Below are positions 1 to 5,662 of a stretch of DNA of 7,679 nucleotides, piece by piece. The position numbers and the translations under genes were made by a program. The DNA is from Acidobacteriota bacterium. Its GTDB lineage: Bacteria > Acidobacteriota > Terriglobia > Terriglobales > Acidobacteriaceae. Every line of letters starts with the position of its first letter. The first letter of the stretch is position 1. The stretch is taken from positions 1 to 7,679 of the forward strand of contig QIAW01000166.1 in the NCBI GenBank assembly GCA_003225655.1. The letters run 5' to 3'. The notes under the pieces are model-generated. The model was not told the DNA's origin. It worked only from the letters and a program-made list of their open reading frames with translations, and made no database searches.

Positions 1-29
1 AGAGTTGCGAAAGCACTGCTCGGTCGCTA

Positions 30-50
30 GTTCTCAGTTCTCGGTTCTCA
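30..50. repeat. Heptamer tandem repeat, three units of GTTCTCR
   Basis: Three consecutive 7-bp units, GTTCTCA, GTTCTCG and GTTCTCA, sit in the leader far upstream of uvrB. The spacing of the GTTC cores (start to start 7 bp) does not match the GTTC-N7-GTTC LexA operator known from Alphaproteobacteria, so I read it as a short tandem repeat. No function is visible. Confidence 0.7.
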
Positions 51-100
51 GAGAATTCCGCCTACATCCTTTTTAGAAGATCCACACACCTTGGTTCTTC

Positions 101-148
101 AATTACACAATTACCCGATTACACAATTATTCAATGACTCAATGACCC
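101..148. repeat. Degenerate octamer tandem repeat, six units
   Basis: Six back-to-back 8-bp units can be read without gaps: AATTACAC, AATTACCC, GATTACAC, AATTATTC, AATGACTC, AATGACCC. The consensus is close to AATTACMC and the drift increases towards the 3' end. The array is AT-rich compared with the genes around it and lies between the heptamer repeat and the CACGGAGG-type repeat upstream of uvrB. It has no coding potential that I can support. Confidence 0.8.
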
Positions 149-153
149 GATCT

Positions 154-177
154 TCTCTGTGTCTCCGTGCCTCCGTG
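154..177 (-). repeat. CACGGAGG-type octamer-period repeat, copy 1 (inverted relative to copy 2)
   Basis: Read on the minus strand this is three 8-bp units, CACGGAGG, CACGGAGA and CACAGAGA. It matches the plus-strand copy at 2273-2296 in 21 of 24 positions, and all three differences are A/G transitions. The two copies therefore flank uvrB in opposite orientation. From memory, similar sequences are scattered in intergenic DNA of several environmental phyla. Confidence 0.75.
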
Positions 178-196
178 GTTAATCATCATTTCTGGA

Positions 197-202
197 TATA
201 AT
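197..202 (+). promoter_or_regulatory. Candidate -10 box (TATAAT) for uvrB
   Basis: An exact TATAAT lies 53 bp before the chosen uvrB ATG, which would give a leader of roughly 45 nt. No convincing -35 hexamer is seen 16-18 bp upstream; the nearest T-rich stretch is TTAATC at 179-184, too close. I found no LexA-like CTGT-N8-ACAG or GAAC-N4-GTTC site next to it, so SOS control is not supported by this sequence. Confidence 0.4.
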
Positions 203-255
203 AAAAAGATTCTCCTTGGGCAAAATTGTTGCCGGGGAGCCCCAGGCCGAACTCA

Positions 256-2208
256 ATGGATTTCAAACTGCAAAGCGACTACAAGCCCCAGGGCGACCAG
301 GGACGCGCCATCGAGCAGCTCATGCGCGGCGTCTTCGACGCGGAAAAGCACCAAGTGCTGCTGGGGGTGACCGGCTCGGGCAAGACCTACACCATGGCCA
401 AGATCATCGAGCAGGCGCGGAGGCCAGCGGTGGTGATCGCGCATAACAAAACCCTGGCGGCGCAGCTTTATCACGAATTCAAGAACTTCTTTCCCCAGAA
501 CGCGGTGGAATATTTCGTCTCCTACTACGACTACTATCAGCCTGAGGCTTACATTCCCGCCGGCGACGTTTATATCGAGAAAGAGGCCACGGTCAACGAT
601 GAATTGAATAAGCTTCGCCTCTCTTCCACCCGTTCGTTGTTTGAGCGGCGCGACTGCATCATCGTGGCTTCGGTGAGCTGCATCTACGGCCTGGGATCGC
701 CCGAGGCTTACTACGGCATGCTATTGTTCCTGGAAAAAGGACAGAAGATCAAGCGCGAAGACATCATGCGCAAGCTGGTGGAAATTCTCTACGAGCGCGG
801 CGAGGGCGACTTTCGCCGCGGGACCTTCCGCGTGCGCGGCGACGTGATTGAAATCTTCCCCCCCTATGACGACATGGCCTACCGGGTTGAGCTTTTCGGC
901 GATGAGGTGGAGTCGCTCGCCCAGATTGATCCCCTCTTTGGCACGGTGAAGCAGAAGTATGCGCGGCTGCCCATTTATCCCAAGACCCACTACGTGCTCA
1001 AGCCCGAGGCCAAGCAGAAGGCGGTGGTTTCTATTCTGCAGGAGCTGGCCTGGTGGGAAAAAGAATTGGAAAAGCAGGGACGCATGGTGGAGTCGCAGCG
1101 CCTGCACCAGCGGGTGCGCTTTGACCTGGAGATGATCCAGTCGGTGGGCTACTGCCACGGCATTGAGAACTACTCGCGCCACTTCACCGGACGCATGCCC
1201 GGCGAAGCCCCGCCCACCCTGCTCGACTACGTCCCGCGCGACTACCTGCTTTTTATCGACGAATCGCACCAGACCATTCCCCAACTGCATGCCATGTGGC
1301 ACGGCGACCGTTCGCGCAAAGAGGTGCTCATTGAATACGGCTTCCGCCTGCCCTCGGCGCTGGATAATCGTCCGCTCTCGTTTGAGGAGTTCGAGCACCG
1401 CGTGAACCAGGCGGTCTACGTTTCGGCCACTCCCGGACCCTATGAGCTAACGAAAGCTGCGGGCGTGGTGGTGGAGCAGATTATCCGCCCCACGGGCCTG
1501 GTTGATCCCCAGGTTGAGCATGAGATCCGCGCCCGCGCCGAGCGCCGCGAACGCGTGCTGGTGACTACGCTGACCAAGCGCATGTCCGAATATCTGGCCG
1601 AATACTACAGCGAGGTCGGCGTGCGCTGCCGCTACATGCACTCGGAGATCGAGACGCTGGAGCGCGTCAAGATTTTGCGCGACCTGCGCAAGGGCGAGTA
1701 TGACGTGCTCATCGGCATCAACCTGCTGCGCGAGGGCCTGGACTTGCCCGAGGTATCGCTGGTCGCCATCCTCGACGCCGATAAAGAAGGCTTCCTGCGC
1801 TCAGCGGGCTCGCTTATCCAGACCATGGGCCGCTGCGCACGCCATATCGAAGGCAGAGCCATTCTCTACGCTGACAGGATTACCGATTCCATGAAGAAAG
1901 CCATGGATGAAACCGATCGCCGTCGCGCCCTGCAAGAGGCTTATAACCAAGAGCACGGTATTACTCCGGAGAGCATTGTGCGCTCACTCGATATGTCTCT
2001 GGTGAAGATCGTAGAAGCCGACTACACGGATTTCTCCCAGCCCGCCGACGGCGTACCCGACTTCAAATCGCAAGATGAGTTGGATTCTTACGTTGCCAAA
2101 CTCGAAGCAGACATGCGCGAGGCCGCCAAGCGCTTCGAGTTCGAAACAGCCGCCAAGCTGCGCGACATCATCAAGGATTTGCGGACAAAAGAGTTTCTCT
2201 TTACATGA
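256..2208 (+). CDS. uvrB: UvrABC excinuclease subunit B
   Basis: UvrB is the damage-verifying helicase-like subunit of cytoplasmic nucleotide excision repair: UvrA loads it on damaged DNA and it recruits the UvrC nuclease. The 650-residue product has the family's full length and motif order: Walker A GVTGSGKT (37-44), the tyrosine-rich beta-hairpin [12 protein letters not shown] (about 90-101) that inserts between DNA strands, DESH box (335-338), SATPG (390-394), [14 protein letters not shown] (487-500) and motif [11 protein letters not shown] (522-530). A C-terminal UVR domain for UvrC contact lies at about 604-642. Motif VI has Cys where E. coli has Ala (GRAAR), which should be tolerated. 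ATG 256 fits the usual [15 protein letters not shown] beginning; in-frame TTG codons at 226 and 229 would add an unconserved tail. The only purine-rich site, GGGGAG, is rather distant (about 17 nt). No uvrA or uvrC is in the window. Confidence 0.98.
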   Translation: MDFKLQSDYKPQGDQGRAIEQLMRGVFDAEKHQVLLGVTGSGKTYTMAKIIEQARRPAVVIAHNKTLAAQLYHEFKNFFPQNAVEYFVSYYDYYQPEAYIPAGDVYIEKEATVNDELNKLRLSSTRSLFERRDCIIVASVSCIYGLGSPEAYYGMLLFLEKGQKIKREDIMRKLVEILYERGEGDFRRGTFRVRGDVIEIFPPYDDMAYRVELFGDEVESLAQIDPLFGTVKQKYARLPIYPKTHYVLKPEAKQKAVVSILQELAWWEKELEKQGRMVESQRLHQRVRFDLEMIQSVGYCHGIENYSRHFTGRMPGEAPPTLLDYVPRDYLLFIDESHQTIPQLHAMWHGDRSRKEVLIEYGFRLPSALDNRPLSFEEFEHRVNQAVYVSATPGPYELTKAAGVVVEQIIRPTGLVDPQVEHEIRARAERRERVLVTTLTKRMSEYLAEYYSEVGVRCRYMHSEIETLERVKILRDLRKGEYDVLIGINLLREGLDLPEVSLVAILDADKEGFLRSAGSLIQTMGRCARHIEGRAILYADRITDSMKKAMDETDRRRALQEAYNQEHGITPESIVRSLDMSLVKIVEADYTDFSQPADGVPDFKSQDELDSYVAKLEADMREAAKRFEFETAAKLRDIIKDLRTKEFLFT

Positions 2209-2217
2209 AGATCGCTT

Positions 2218-2247
2218 CGTAGAGACGCAGCTCGCTACGTCTCGGCG
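2218..2247. repeat. Palindromic GAGACGCAGC hairpin element, copy 1
   Basis: Arms GAGACGCAGC (2222-2231) and GCTACGTCTC (2234-2243) form a 10-position stem with one C/A mismatch and a 2-nt centre. It starts 9 nt after the uvrB stop codon, so it could fold in the transcript's 3' end, but no U-tract follows. It belongs to the same family as the hairpin at 7587-7614, which shares its arms. Confidence 0.75.
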
Positions 2248-2272
2248 TCGCAGGACTGGACTCCATTTTCAC

Positions 2273-2296
2273 CGCGGAGGCGCGGAGACGCAGAGA
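2273..2296 (+). repeat. CGCGGAGG-type octamer-period repeat, copy 2
   Basis: Three 8-bp units, CGCGGAGG, CGCGGAGA and CGCAGAGA, follow the uvrB stop by about 65 bp. They are the inverted counterpart of 154-177 (21/24 identical). In a single transcript covering uvrB the two copies could pair, but a distance of about 2 kb makes that unlikely in the cell; homologous inversion of the segment is a more realistic consequence. Confidence 0.75.
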
Positions 2297-2316
2297 AAAT
2301 AAAGCAAAACTTTCGC

Positions 2317-2346
2317 CGCGGATGGACGCGGATGAACACGGATTCT
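2317..2346 (+). repeat. CGCGGATGAA-type decamer tandem repeat
   Basis: Three 10-bp units in a row: CGCGGATGGA, CGCGGATGAA and CACGGATTCT. It is distinct from, but reminiscent of, the octamer family just upstream. A shorter patch of the same type in opposite orientation lies at 2471-2490. Confidence 0.7.
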
Positions 2347-2354
2347 CTTTAAGA

Positions 2355-2380
2355 TTGTCATGCAGAGCGCGAAGCATCCC
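2355..2380 (+). repeat. Possible copy of a dispersed GTCATGCAGAGCG-type intergenic repeat
   Basis: The segment resembles a GTCAT-CTGAGCG-AAG-ATC type sequence that I remember as widespread in intergenic DNA of environmental bacteria. Only one copy is present here, so the assignment rests on memory. It lies between the two decamer patches. Confidence 0.3.
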
Positions 2381-2417
2381 AAAAGTGTTTCCGTCGCATG
2401 CTGTTGCAAGGCATTCT

Positions 2418-2432
2418 CTGAAGAATCTTCAG
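2418..2432. repeat. 15-bp palindrome CTGAAGA-A-TCTTCAG
   Basis: Seven-base arms are perfectly inverted around a single central A. It is about 165 bp upstream of the nuclease homologue. It may be a protein-binding dyad or part of the repeat cluster. The one-base centre is too tight for an ordinary RNA terminator hairpin. Confidence 0.45.
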
Positions 2433-2470
2433 CCGGTTTTCTCAACCAAAAACGATTGCACTGCTTTTCG

Positions 2471-2490
2471 AAAATCCGTGAAATCCACGG
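2471..2490 (-). repeat. Decamer-type repeat, inverted partner of 2317-2346
   Basis: On the minus strand two 10-bp units are read, CCGTGGATTT and CACGGATTTT, related to the CACGGATTCT unit at 2337-2346. Together with that patch they bracket about 125 bp of sequence in which I recognise no gene. From here to the nuclease start at 2596 nothing else stands out. Confidence 0.55.
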
Positions 2491-2595
2491 TAAGCTTTTG
2501 TTTTAGTTCACGAGCGCTCGCGCAAGTGAATATCAAACCGCTGATTCCCTGCCAACGTCGTATACCATCGCTTGCAGAGAACTGATTGGAGCCGC

Positions 2596-3441
2596 ATGGA
2601 TGTGCACCTGATTGACGGGACCTATGAGTTGTTCCGGCACTTTTTCGCCGTGCCCTCGGCGCGAGATGCGAACGGCAAGGAGGTTGGCGCGGTGCGTGGG
2701 GTGCTGGCCTCGGTCTTATCCATGATCGAGCGCGGCGCCACCCACATTGGGGTGGCAACCGATCACGTGGTGGAGTCGTTTCGCAACGAGCTGTATCCCG
2801 GATACAAAACCAGCGAGGGTGTGCCTGCGGAGTTGCTCTCGCAGTTCCCTATTCTCGAAGAGGCGCTCGAATCAATGGGAGTGCTGGTCGCCGCCGCCAA
2901 AGCAGCCGGCGATGACCGTGTGAAGCAGGTACTCATCTGTACGCCCGATAAAGATCTCAGCCAGTGTGTTGTGGGCACACGCGTCGTGCAACTGGACCGC
3001 CAGCGCGATCTCTTGCGCGATGAGGCTGGGGTTGTGGCCAAGTTCGGGGTGAAGCCGCAATCGATTCCCGACTACCTGGCTGTGGTCGGCGACAGTGCCG
3101 ATGGCTTCCCCGGTCTGCCGGGATGGGGCGTCAAGGCCGCGGCCCTGACCTTCTCTCGGTACCCCCACCTTGAAGGCATTCCCAAAGATTGGCACGAGTG
3201 GCATCCCTCCATCCAGAAGGCCCGCTTGCTTTCCGAATCACTGTTCAACGCATGGAACGATGCCCTGTTGTTTCGCACCCTGGCCACCTTGCGAGTGGAT
3301 GTCCCCGTTTTTGAAACGCTCGAGGACCTTCGCTGGAAGGGGCCGCGGCCGAACTTTGAGGAACACTGCCGGCGAATGAAGTCACCCGCTCTGCTGGGCC
3401 GCGTTACTTCGGCAAAATCAAAGGGAGCAAAGCACGTGTAG
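2596..3441 (+). CDS. PolA-type 5'-3' exonuclease homologue, apparently missing the EADD metal-binding segment
   Basis: The 281-residue protein follows the N-terminal 5' nuclease domain of DNA polymerase I: HLIDGTYELFRHFF (4-17), an equivalent of the VFDAKGKTFRDELF region at 51-67 (D56, FRNELYPGYK 62-71), TPDKDLSQCV (116-125; D118, D120), the helix-hairpin-helix region GDSADGFPGLPGWGVK (165-180; D166, D169), then a C-terminal helical region. Such enzymes cut RNA primers and 5' flaps using two metal ions held by acidic residues. Here the run from MG (94-95) to the DKD (118-120) is 12 residues shorter than in E. coli Pol I, and the E-A-D-D motif that should lie in it (E113, D115, D116 in Pol I) is absent. 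The reading frame is intact on both sides. The protein may be catalytically dead or only bind DNA. ATG 2596 has GGAG 4 nt upstream; a TTG at 2572 is less likely. Confidence 0.85.
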   Translation: MDVHLIDGTYELFRHFFAVPSARDANGKEVGAVRGVLASVLSMIERGATHIGVATDHVVESFRNELYPGYKTSEGVPAELLSQFPILEEALESMGVLVAAAKAAGDDRVKQVLICTPDKDLSQCVVGTRVVQLDRQRDLLRDEAGVVAKFGVKPQSIPDYLAVVGDSADGFPGLPGWGVKAAALTFSRYPHLEGIPKDWHEWHPSIQKARLLSESLFNAWNDALLFRTLATLRVDVPVFETLEDLRWKGPRPNFEEHCRRMKSPALLGRVTSAKSKGAKHV

Positions 3442-3452
3442 GCCGCTTGAGC

Positions 3453-3481
3453 CTGCTTACAACTTGTGTTCTCATAAGCAG
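3453..3481 (+). terminator. Weak hairpin after the nuclease homologue
   Basis: Seven-base arms CTGCTTA and TAAGCAG enclose a 15-nt loop, starting 11 nt after the stop codon. No U-run follows, so a Rho-independent terminator is doubtful; it could instead protect the 3' end. The rest of the spacer up to the VOC gene shows only a second, bulged GC-rich hairpin at about 3490-3514. Confidence 0.25.
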
Positions 3482-3540
3482 ATGCGGCGCCGTGCGAGCA
3501 GTCTGCGTGCGGCAAACCTCAACCTTCAACCAGCATTCTG

Positions 3541-3546
3541 AAGGAG
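3541..3546 (+). promoter_or_regulatory. Ribosome binding site AAGGAG of the VOC gene
   Basis: AAGGAG sits 6 nt before ATG 3553 and fixes the start of the VOC protein. It is the strongest Shine-Dalgarno match in this part of the window, which suggests efficient translation. Confidence 0.8.
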
Positions 3547-3552
3547 AAAATC

Positions 3553-4026
3553 ATGAGCAAAGTCCCTCATATTCCCAAAGGGTATAATTCCATCACACCT
3601 TACCTGGTCATCAAGGGCGCTTCCCAGGCCATCGATTACTATAAAAAAGTTTTCGGGGCCACCGAAGTCTTTCGCATGGATACGCCCGACGGCAAAGTCG
3701 CTCATGCCGAACTGAAGATCGGCGACTCACACGTCATGCTGGCCGACGAAAACCCCAAGATGGGCCAGGGGCACACCAGCGCCGCCAGCATCGGCGCGAG
3801 TCCGGTGAGCCTGTACTTATACATCCCCGATGTCGACCGCATAGTCGAGCGGGCCGTCACCGCGGGCGCGAAGGTTCTGAAGCCTGTCCAGGACCAGTTC
3901 TATGGAGATCGCTCCGGTTTCATTCAGGACCCATTCGGACATCTCTGGGGTATTGCAACGCACGTCGAAGATGTGGCGCCGCAGGAAATGGCAGAACGCG
4001 CGAAGAAGGCGATGCAAGCGGCGTAA
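3553..4026 (+). CDS. VOC-superfamily (PhnB/glyoxalase-like) protein
   Basis: This cytoplasmic 157-residue protein has two beta-alpha-beta-beta-beta modules of the vicinal oxygen chelate fold. Module one covers about 12-66 (ITPYLVIKGASQAIDYYKKV, then VAHAELKIGDSHVMLAD) and module two about 84-138 (SLYLYIPDVDRIVERAVTAG, then FYGDRSGFIQDPFGHLWGIA). The DPFGHLW signature near the C-terminus and the HAEL histidine (H51) are typical of PhnB-like members (COG2764). Family members are dimers; some are metal enzymes or resistance proteins, but most, including this type, have no defined substrate, and despite the name PhnB is not shown to act in phosphonate breakdown. The gene appears monocistronic: about 110 bp of spacer precede it and a strong hairpin follows 27 bp after the stop. 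Confidence 0.93.
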   Translation: MSKVPHIPKGYNSITPYLVIKGASQAIDYYKKVFGATEVFRMDTPDGKVAHAELKIGDSHVMLADENPKMGQGHTSAASIGASPVSLYLYIPDVDRIVERAVTAGAKVLKPVQDQFYGDRSGFIQDPFGHLWGIATHVEDVAPQEMAERAKKAMQAA

Positions 4027-4049
4027 TCTGGTTCCACATAATCTGGTTC
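4024..4049 (+). repeat. 11-bp direct repeat overlapping the VOC stop codon
   Basis: TAATCTGGTTC occurs at 4024-4034 and again at 4039-4049, a 15-bp period. The first copy begins with the TAA stop of the VOC gene, so the second looks like a small tandem duplication of the gene's end. Confidence 0.6.
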
Positions 4050-4053
4050 TACG

Positions 4054-4078
4054 AGAGCGGCGGGCCTTCCGCCGCTCT
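4054..4078 (+). terminator. Candidate terminator after the VOC gene
   Basis: A perfect 10-bp stem (AGAGCGGCGG with CCGCCGCTCT) carries a 5-nt loop GCCTT. It is followed by ATTAATCTT, a T-containing but not uniform tail. Position and strength fit a Rho-independent terminator of the VOC transcript. As it lies directly before the thioredoxin reading frame, that gene probably needs its own promoter or relies on read-through. Confidence 0.6.
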
Positions 4079-4085
4079 ATTAATC

Positions 4086-4574
4086 TTGCCTAAATATTGC
4101 CGGAGCCGCTGGGCGCCTGCCCACGGAAGCGCGGGGGGAAACCTGGGCCGCGACCTTACCGGCGAGATGGCTCCGGATTTTATTCTGAAGGATTTGCGTG
4201 GCGGGGAGTTTCGGCTTTCGAGCACGCGAGGCAAGGTAGTCCTGCTCGATTTCTGGGCCACGTGGTGTCCTCCGTGCCGCGAGGCTATGCCTGTCCTGCA
4301 GAAACTCTTCGTGGAGTACAAGGACAAGGGACTGCTTGTCGTCGGAATGAACGTCAACGATCCTATCGGGAAAGCGAGAGATTTCGCAGACAAGGCCGGG
4401 ATCACATATCCGGTCGTTCTGGCTGAGCGAGGACCGGTCGTCGAGCAGTTTCAGGCGCAAGGCTTGCCGGTCATGATGATCATCGACCGCGAAGGAAAAG
4501 TCGCAGGCCACTACGGCGGTCGGACCGGCGAGGCAAAACTCCGGGAACGTCTCAGTCAGGCGGGCATCCGTTAG
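4086..4574 (+). CDS. TlpA/ResA-like thioredoxin-fold protein, N-terminus uncertain
   Basis: The thioredoxin fold starts at EMAPDFILKDLRGGEFRLSSTRGK (27-50 counted from TTG 4086) and continues with VVLLDFWATWCPPCREAMPVL, holding the redox pair C61-C64, and the cis-proline loop GLPVMMII (P128). The WCPPC site is typical of TlpA, ResA and related proteins, which reduce or isomerise disulfides outside the cytoplasm, for example in cytochrome c maturation. Such proteins normally have a signal peptide or membrane anchor; here the first 26 residues are basic and glycine-rich with no hydrophobic stretch. The start is unsure: TTG 4086 has no good ribosome site and lies 8 nt after a terminator-like hairpin, and ATG 4167 begins exactly at the fold but has no well-placed ribosome site. 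Either it is a cytoplasmic variant or the 5' part, including an export signal, has been lost. A peroxiredoxin is excluded by the CXXC site. Confidence 0.8.
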   Translation: MPKYCRSRWAPAHGSAGGNLGRDLTGEMAPDFILKDLRGGEFRLSSTRGKVVLLDFWATWCPPCREAMPVLQKLFVEYKDKGLLVVGMNVNDPIGKARDFADKAGITYPVVLAERGPVVEQFQAQGLPVMMIIDREGKVAGHYGGRTGEAKLRERLSQAGIR

Positions 4575-4621
4575 CAAAGCCATGCTGACCCTGCCCTTTC
4601 CCAATAAGAAGAAAAGGCCAT

Positions 4622-4758
4622 TAGAGCGTGTTTCAAAAATATCCGCGAGATGATTTATAGAGCGAACCTCAGGGAGCTGAAACCCTTATTTTTAGGAGCC
4701 CTTTTCGGCACGGATAAATCCGGGCCCTGACACAAACCTATTTTTGAAACAAGCTCTA
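4622..4758. mobile_element. MITE-like element with 20-bp terminal inverted repeats
   Basis: The outer 20 bases at 4622-4641 and 4739-4758 are inverted copies of each other with a single mismatch (G4628 against the partner of A4752). If the terminal TA at each end is taken as a target duplication, the element proper is 4624-4756, 133 bp, as expected for a non-autonomous relative of IS630/Tc1-mariner, which duplicate TA. It has no ORF. The interior holds a hairpin at 4707-4726 (9-position stem, one mismatch, AA loop) and a degenerate one at 4671-4686. I have a faint memory of similar GTTTCAAAAATA sequences in acidobacterial intergenic DNA. It lies between the thioredoxin and barrel genes and could also act as a bidirectional terminator. 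The rest of this spacer (4759-4957) shows nothing clear. Confidence 0.7.
4707..4726. repeat. Internal hairpin of the MITE-like element
   Basis: Nine-base arms GGCACGGAT and ATCCGGGCC pair at eight positions (one A/G mismatch) around an AA centre. The stem is GC-rich and would form readily in RNA or single-stranded DNA. Confidence 0.65.
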
Positions 4759-4957
4759 GACGTTAATTCGGTTACGCACGATTCATTCGGCAGGATTTAA
4801 GAACCCGGACAGCAAATCTGCATCCAAACAGTTTACGCGGCAACTTAGCTTGAGGAGATCACTTACAGTGTGAGCCTCGCCAGCTACAAGAGTGGTTGCG
4901 ATCAGGGCCGAATCCGAGGAAGTTTTTTAAAAATCAAGCAGTCAACAACGCAGTTCC

Positions 4958-4963
4958 AAGGAG
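4958..4963 (+). promoter_or_regulatory. Ribosome binding site AAGGAG that fixes the barrel-protein start
   Basis: AAGGAG ends 5 nt before ATG 4969. The same frame is open back to GTG 4870, but only the ATG puts a signal peptide at the true N-terminus, so ribosome site and protein features agree on 4969. Confidence 0.85.
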
Positions 4964-4968
4964 AATGC

Positions 4969-5565
4969 ATGAAAAGAAGTGTCCTCACTGCTGTGTTATT
5001 TTTGCTGGTTCTGTTTTCGAATTACGCCTTTGCACAAAAAAATGAACTGGGGTTGCTGGCCGGGGCAACATTTTCTCCGGACAACAGTACCGCAGTCAGC
5101 TTCCAGGGGAATTATGGCCGCCGTATTGTGGATTTTCATGCGGCTTCCCTTTATCTTGAACTACCGGTCGTGGGTGTTACCCGCCGCGATGGGCCTTCAA
5201 ACAAATTCGTGGACCATTTTTCCTCCATCTTCTTCACACCTTCTCTGAAGGTGAAACTGTTGCCCAGCGCGCCGATTTCGCCTTTTGTCAGTGCAGGTGG
5301 AGGGTTCGCCCATTTTAGCTCGACCTTCGACAGCGTGAGTTTTAATTCAGTGACAAGCACTTTTACAAGCCAGACTGTGAACACCAGCAATACCACCGGG
5401 GCCTTCCAAGCTGGCGGTGGCTTTGATATCAAGACACCCATCCCGGCCTTGGGATTTCGCGTGGAGGTACGCGAATTTTTCACAGGCGAGCCTGATCCTG
5501 ATTTTGGGCTGAACGACCGTCACCACAATCTAGTCGCCGGGGGCGGAATCGTATTTCGCTTCTAA
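4969..5565 (+). CDS. Outer-membrane beta-barrel protein with signal peptide
   Basis: The 198-residue precursor begins with a clear Sec signal peptide: MKRS, a hydrophobic core (LTAVLFLLVLF) and a cleavage site after AFA at about residue 22. The mature part is made of short amphipathic strands separated by glycine-rich turns, such as ISPFVSAGGGFAHFSS (103-118), TGAFQAGGGFDIK (143-155), LGFRVEVREFF (161-171) and a final HNLVAGGGIVFRF, which ends in Phe as outer-membrane barrel proteins do for BAM recognition. The length suits a barrel of roughly eight strands in the OmpA-like/OMP_b-brl class. A Ser/Thr/Asn-rich stretch at 118-142 is probably a surface loop. No catalytic motif is seen, and ligand or role is unknown. 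Base composition looks less GC-rich than in uvrB, with more AAA and TTT codons. It is preceded by the MITE-like element and is convergent with the next gene. Confidence 0.85.
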   Translation: MKRSVLTAVLFLLVLFSNYAFAQKNELGLLAGATFSPDNSTAVSFQGNYGRRIVDFHAASLYLELPVVGVTRRDGPSNKFVDHFSSIFFTPSLKVKLLPSAPISPFVSAGGGFAHFSSTFDSVSFNSVTSTFTSQTVNTSNTTGAFQAGGGFDIKTPIPALGFRVEVREFFTGEPDPDFGLNDRHHNLVAGGGIVFRF

Positions 5566-5583
5566 GGTCAAAAAAAAGCTAAC

Positions 5584-5601
5584 CACAAAGTACACAAAGG
5601 C
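5584..5601 (+). repeat. CACAAAG-type nonamer repeat, two units
   Basis: Two 9-bp units, CACAAAGTA and CACAAAGGC, lie in the 97-bp spacer between the convergent barrel and oxidoreductase genes. They resemble, from memory, ACCACGAAGTACACGAAGG-type intergenic repeats. I see no convincing terminator hairpin in this spacer. Confidence 0.45.
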
Positions 5602-5662
5602 GGAGGACTGCCCGGAGTTGGCAACTGCTTTTTCACGCTCCAGCCGCCCAGACGGTCACGGC

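Noticed and set aside
30..50. LexA operator of the GTTC-N7-GTTC type
   Set aside because: The GTTC cores are spaced by N3 and N10, not N7, and the site is over 200 bp from the gene.
101..148. CRISPR array or replication-origin iterons
   Set aside because: Units are only 8 bp with no spacers, and there is no cas, rep, dnaA or partition gene in the window.
226..255. TTG codons at 226 and 229 as the uvrB start
   Set aside because: They add a ten-residue unconserved tail; UvrB proteins normally begin at the [13 protein letters not shown] sequence encoded from ATG 256.
721..1398. 225-codon open frame on the minus strand inside uvrB
   Set aside because: It lies antisense to the catalytic core of a clearly conserved gene; its composition reflects the complementary codons and shows no domain.
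2322..2585. 87-codon plus-strand frame in the uvrB-nuclease spacer
   Set aside because: It runs through repeat patches and a palindrome, has no ribosome site and no protein-like pattern.
3072..3515. 147-codon minus-strand frame over the nuclease homologue
   Set aside because: Shadow of the plus-strand gene, with no motif and no ribosome site.
4080..4604. 174-codon minus-strand frame over the thioredoxin gene
   Set aside because: The plus strand carries an intact WCPPC thioredoxin fold; the antisense frame has no domain.
4870..4968. GTG 4870 as the start of the barrel protein
   Set aside because: It would place 33 residues before the signal peptide; ATG 4969 has AAGGAG at 5-nt spacing and starts exactly at the signal peptide.
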